Assembly: GCF_015223065.1 (NCBI RefSeq)
Contig: NZ_JADFBY010000002.1
Location: 558,001-622,000, forward strand
DNA: 64,000 nt
Reading direction: 5' to 3'
DNA from: Mucilaginibacter sp. JRF
GTDB taxonomy: Bacteria; Bacteroidota; Bacteroidia; Sphingobacteriales; Sphingobacteriaceae
Shown: piece by piece, positions 63,182 to 64,000 of the stretch
Position numbering within the stretch: position 1 is the stretch's first letter
How the letters are laid out: each line of letters starts with the position of its first letter
Position numbers and translations under genes: made by a program
Notes under the pieces: model-generated
Told to the model about the DNA's origin: nothing
Database searches by the model: none
The model's input: the letters and a program-made list of their open reading frames with translations, nothing else

Positions 63182-64000
63182 TCATTTCTCCCCGCTACCT
63201 ACCGTGGCTTTTTCAACGGCCGAGTCAAAGCGATCAACAGAGGTTACGCCGCGTACCTGTTTCAGTTTCTTCACCAGGTCTTCCAGGTGTTGGGTATCGT
63301 TCACGTAAACCATTATTGAGCCTTCAAAAATACCATTATCGCTATCAACGGTTATGGAGCGCATGTTCACCTTAAAATCGTTTGATATTACGGTGGTCAG
63401 CTTATTGATCAGACCTACATCGTCAATACCACGTATGCGCAAACCGGTTAAAAAGGCCAGTTCGTGCTGGTTTGTCCAGCGGGCTTTAACAATGCGGTAG
63501 CCGTAATTGGCCATCAGCTTGGCGGCATTAGGGCAGTTGGTACGGTGTATCTTGATGCCCTCGCTCACGGTAATAAAACCAAAAACATCATCGCCGGGGA
63601 TAGGGTTACAGCAGTTGGCCAGCTTGTAGTCTATCTTCTGCATATCTTCACCTATCAGCAGCATATCGCTGTCCTTAGCCTTAATGCTCTTGATCAGGTT
63701 TTGTACCTGTTCGGCCTCTATTTTATCCTGCGGTTTGTTCTCAATTATCTTTTCAGATGCCTGGTACTCGCGCAGATCTTTTATATCAATAAGCCCTTTG
63801 GCCACATTATAAAACAGATCCTGAGTAGATAGCAGCTTAAAGTAATAGCTCAGCTTATGCAGGTTATCGGAGTTATAAGTTATCTTAAGCGATTTAAGCT
63901 TACGCTCCAGTATCTCTTTGCCATCTTCGGCAATCTTACGTTTTTCTTCTTTTAAGGCCGATTTTATCTTGGCTTTAGCCTTGGCGGTAACCACAAAGTT
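63182..64000 (-). CDS. RelA/SpoT-family (p)ppGpp enzyme, C-terminal part
   Basis: Only the last about 272 residues are visible; the start lies beyond the right edge. What is seen is the C-terminal regulatory region: a helical segment, the zinc-finger-like block LANCCNPIPGD, IKIHRTNCPNA, and the ACT domain (FLTGLRIRGIDDVGLINKLT, ending EDLVKKLKQVRGVTSVDRF). The catalytic domains cannot be inspected. Downstream are fur and purA on the same strand. Confidence 0.93.
   Translation of the reverse strand, partial: NFVVTAKAKAKIKSALKEEKRKIAEDGKEILERKLKSLKITYNSDNLHKLSYYFKLLSTQDLFYNVAKGLIDIKDLREYQASEKIIENKPQDKIEAEQVQNLIKSIKAKDSDMLLIGEDMQKIDYKLANCCNPIPGDDVFGFITVSEGIKIHRTNCPNAAKLMANYGYRIVKARWTNQHELAFLTGLRIRGIDDVGLINKLTTVISNDFKVNMRSITVDSDNGIFEGSIMVYVNDTQHLEDLVKKLKQVRGVTSVDRFDSAVEKATVGSGEK

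Overview
The window is chromosomal DNA from a Bacteroidota bacterium, most likely Sphingobacteriaceae (Mucilaginibacter/Pedobacter type). The evidence is the gene content: type IX secretion components PorT and PorG, menaquinone biosynthesis, a nuoH-N cluster, and SusC-like plug and carboxypeptidase-regulatory pieces. Recurrent Bacteroidota -7 promoter boxes (TAnnTTTG), the absence of obvious Shine-Dalgarno sequences, and intergenic repeats of the type common in this family agree with it. The genus is inferred, not shown. Both ends cut genes: a TamB-like gene on the left and a RelA/SpoT gene on the right. I saw no rRNA, tRNA, CRISPR array, insertion sequence, prophage or integrase.

Layout. 1-7.4 kb: TamB-like gene diverging from dnaE, with a small membrane protein converging on dnaE. 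7.5-10.9 kb: repeats, menG-porT, an SDR oxidoreductase, a second repeat block and a YqeY-type gene. 10.9-20.3 kb: a cell-envelope run of alpha/beta hydrolase, CBS protein, nadK, porG, exbD-like, uppS, bamA, two ompH/skp genes and murI. It joins undecaprenyl-phosphate and D-glutamate supply for peptidoglycan to outer-membrane protein insertion and type IX secretion. 20.3-28.8 kb: repeats, a class III aminotransferase, two adjacent glycosyltransferases (one with a large C-terminal helical domain), an amino acid permease, a PAP2 phosphatase and a small unknown protein. 28.8-39.3 kb: nuoH, I, J, K, L, M, N, interrupted by two envelope genes that both carry SusC-like N-terminal pieces. 39.4-47.4 kb: amtB, an acyltransferase, a long PurF-type enzyme, a LysE exporter, a FucP-type sugar transporter and a dCMP deaminase. 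47.4-55.5 kb: cmk, arfB, an LpxR-like deacylase, lon, a TPR protein, a lipoprotein-like protein, gpmI and a DUF4783 protein. 55.6-57.9 kb: nadC-plsY-M48 peptidase. 58-64 kb: DUF2071 protein, serine hydrolase, pabB, purA, fur and the C-terminal part of relA/spoT.

Most genes are housekeeping. I found no convincing new defence, mobile or biosynthetic system. The signals most worth a second look are these. (1) Four promoter boxes lie exactly 4 nt before a start codon, which predicts leaderless mRNAs; a fifth is weaker. (2) A nested inverted repeat pairs with the start codon of the MuiA-like gene inside the nuo cluster. (3) Two plug/carboxypeptidase-like genes are inserted in the nuo cluster. (4) A promoter is tandemly duplicated before the aminotransferase. 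(5) Four convergent gene pairs share one 4-nt stop overlap. (6) Several families of structured intergenic repeats occur.
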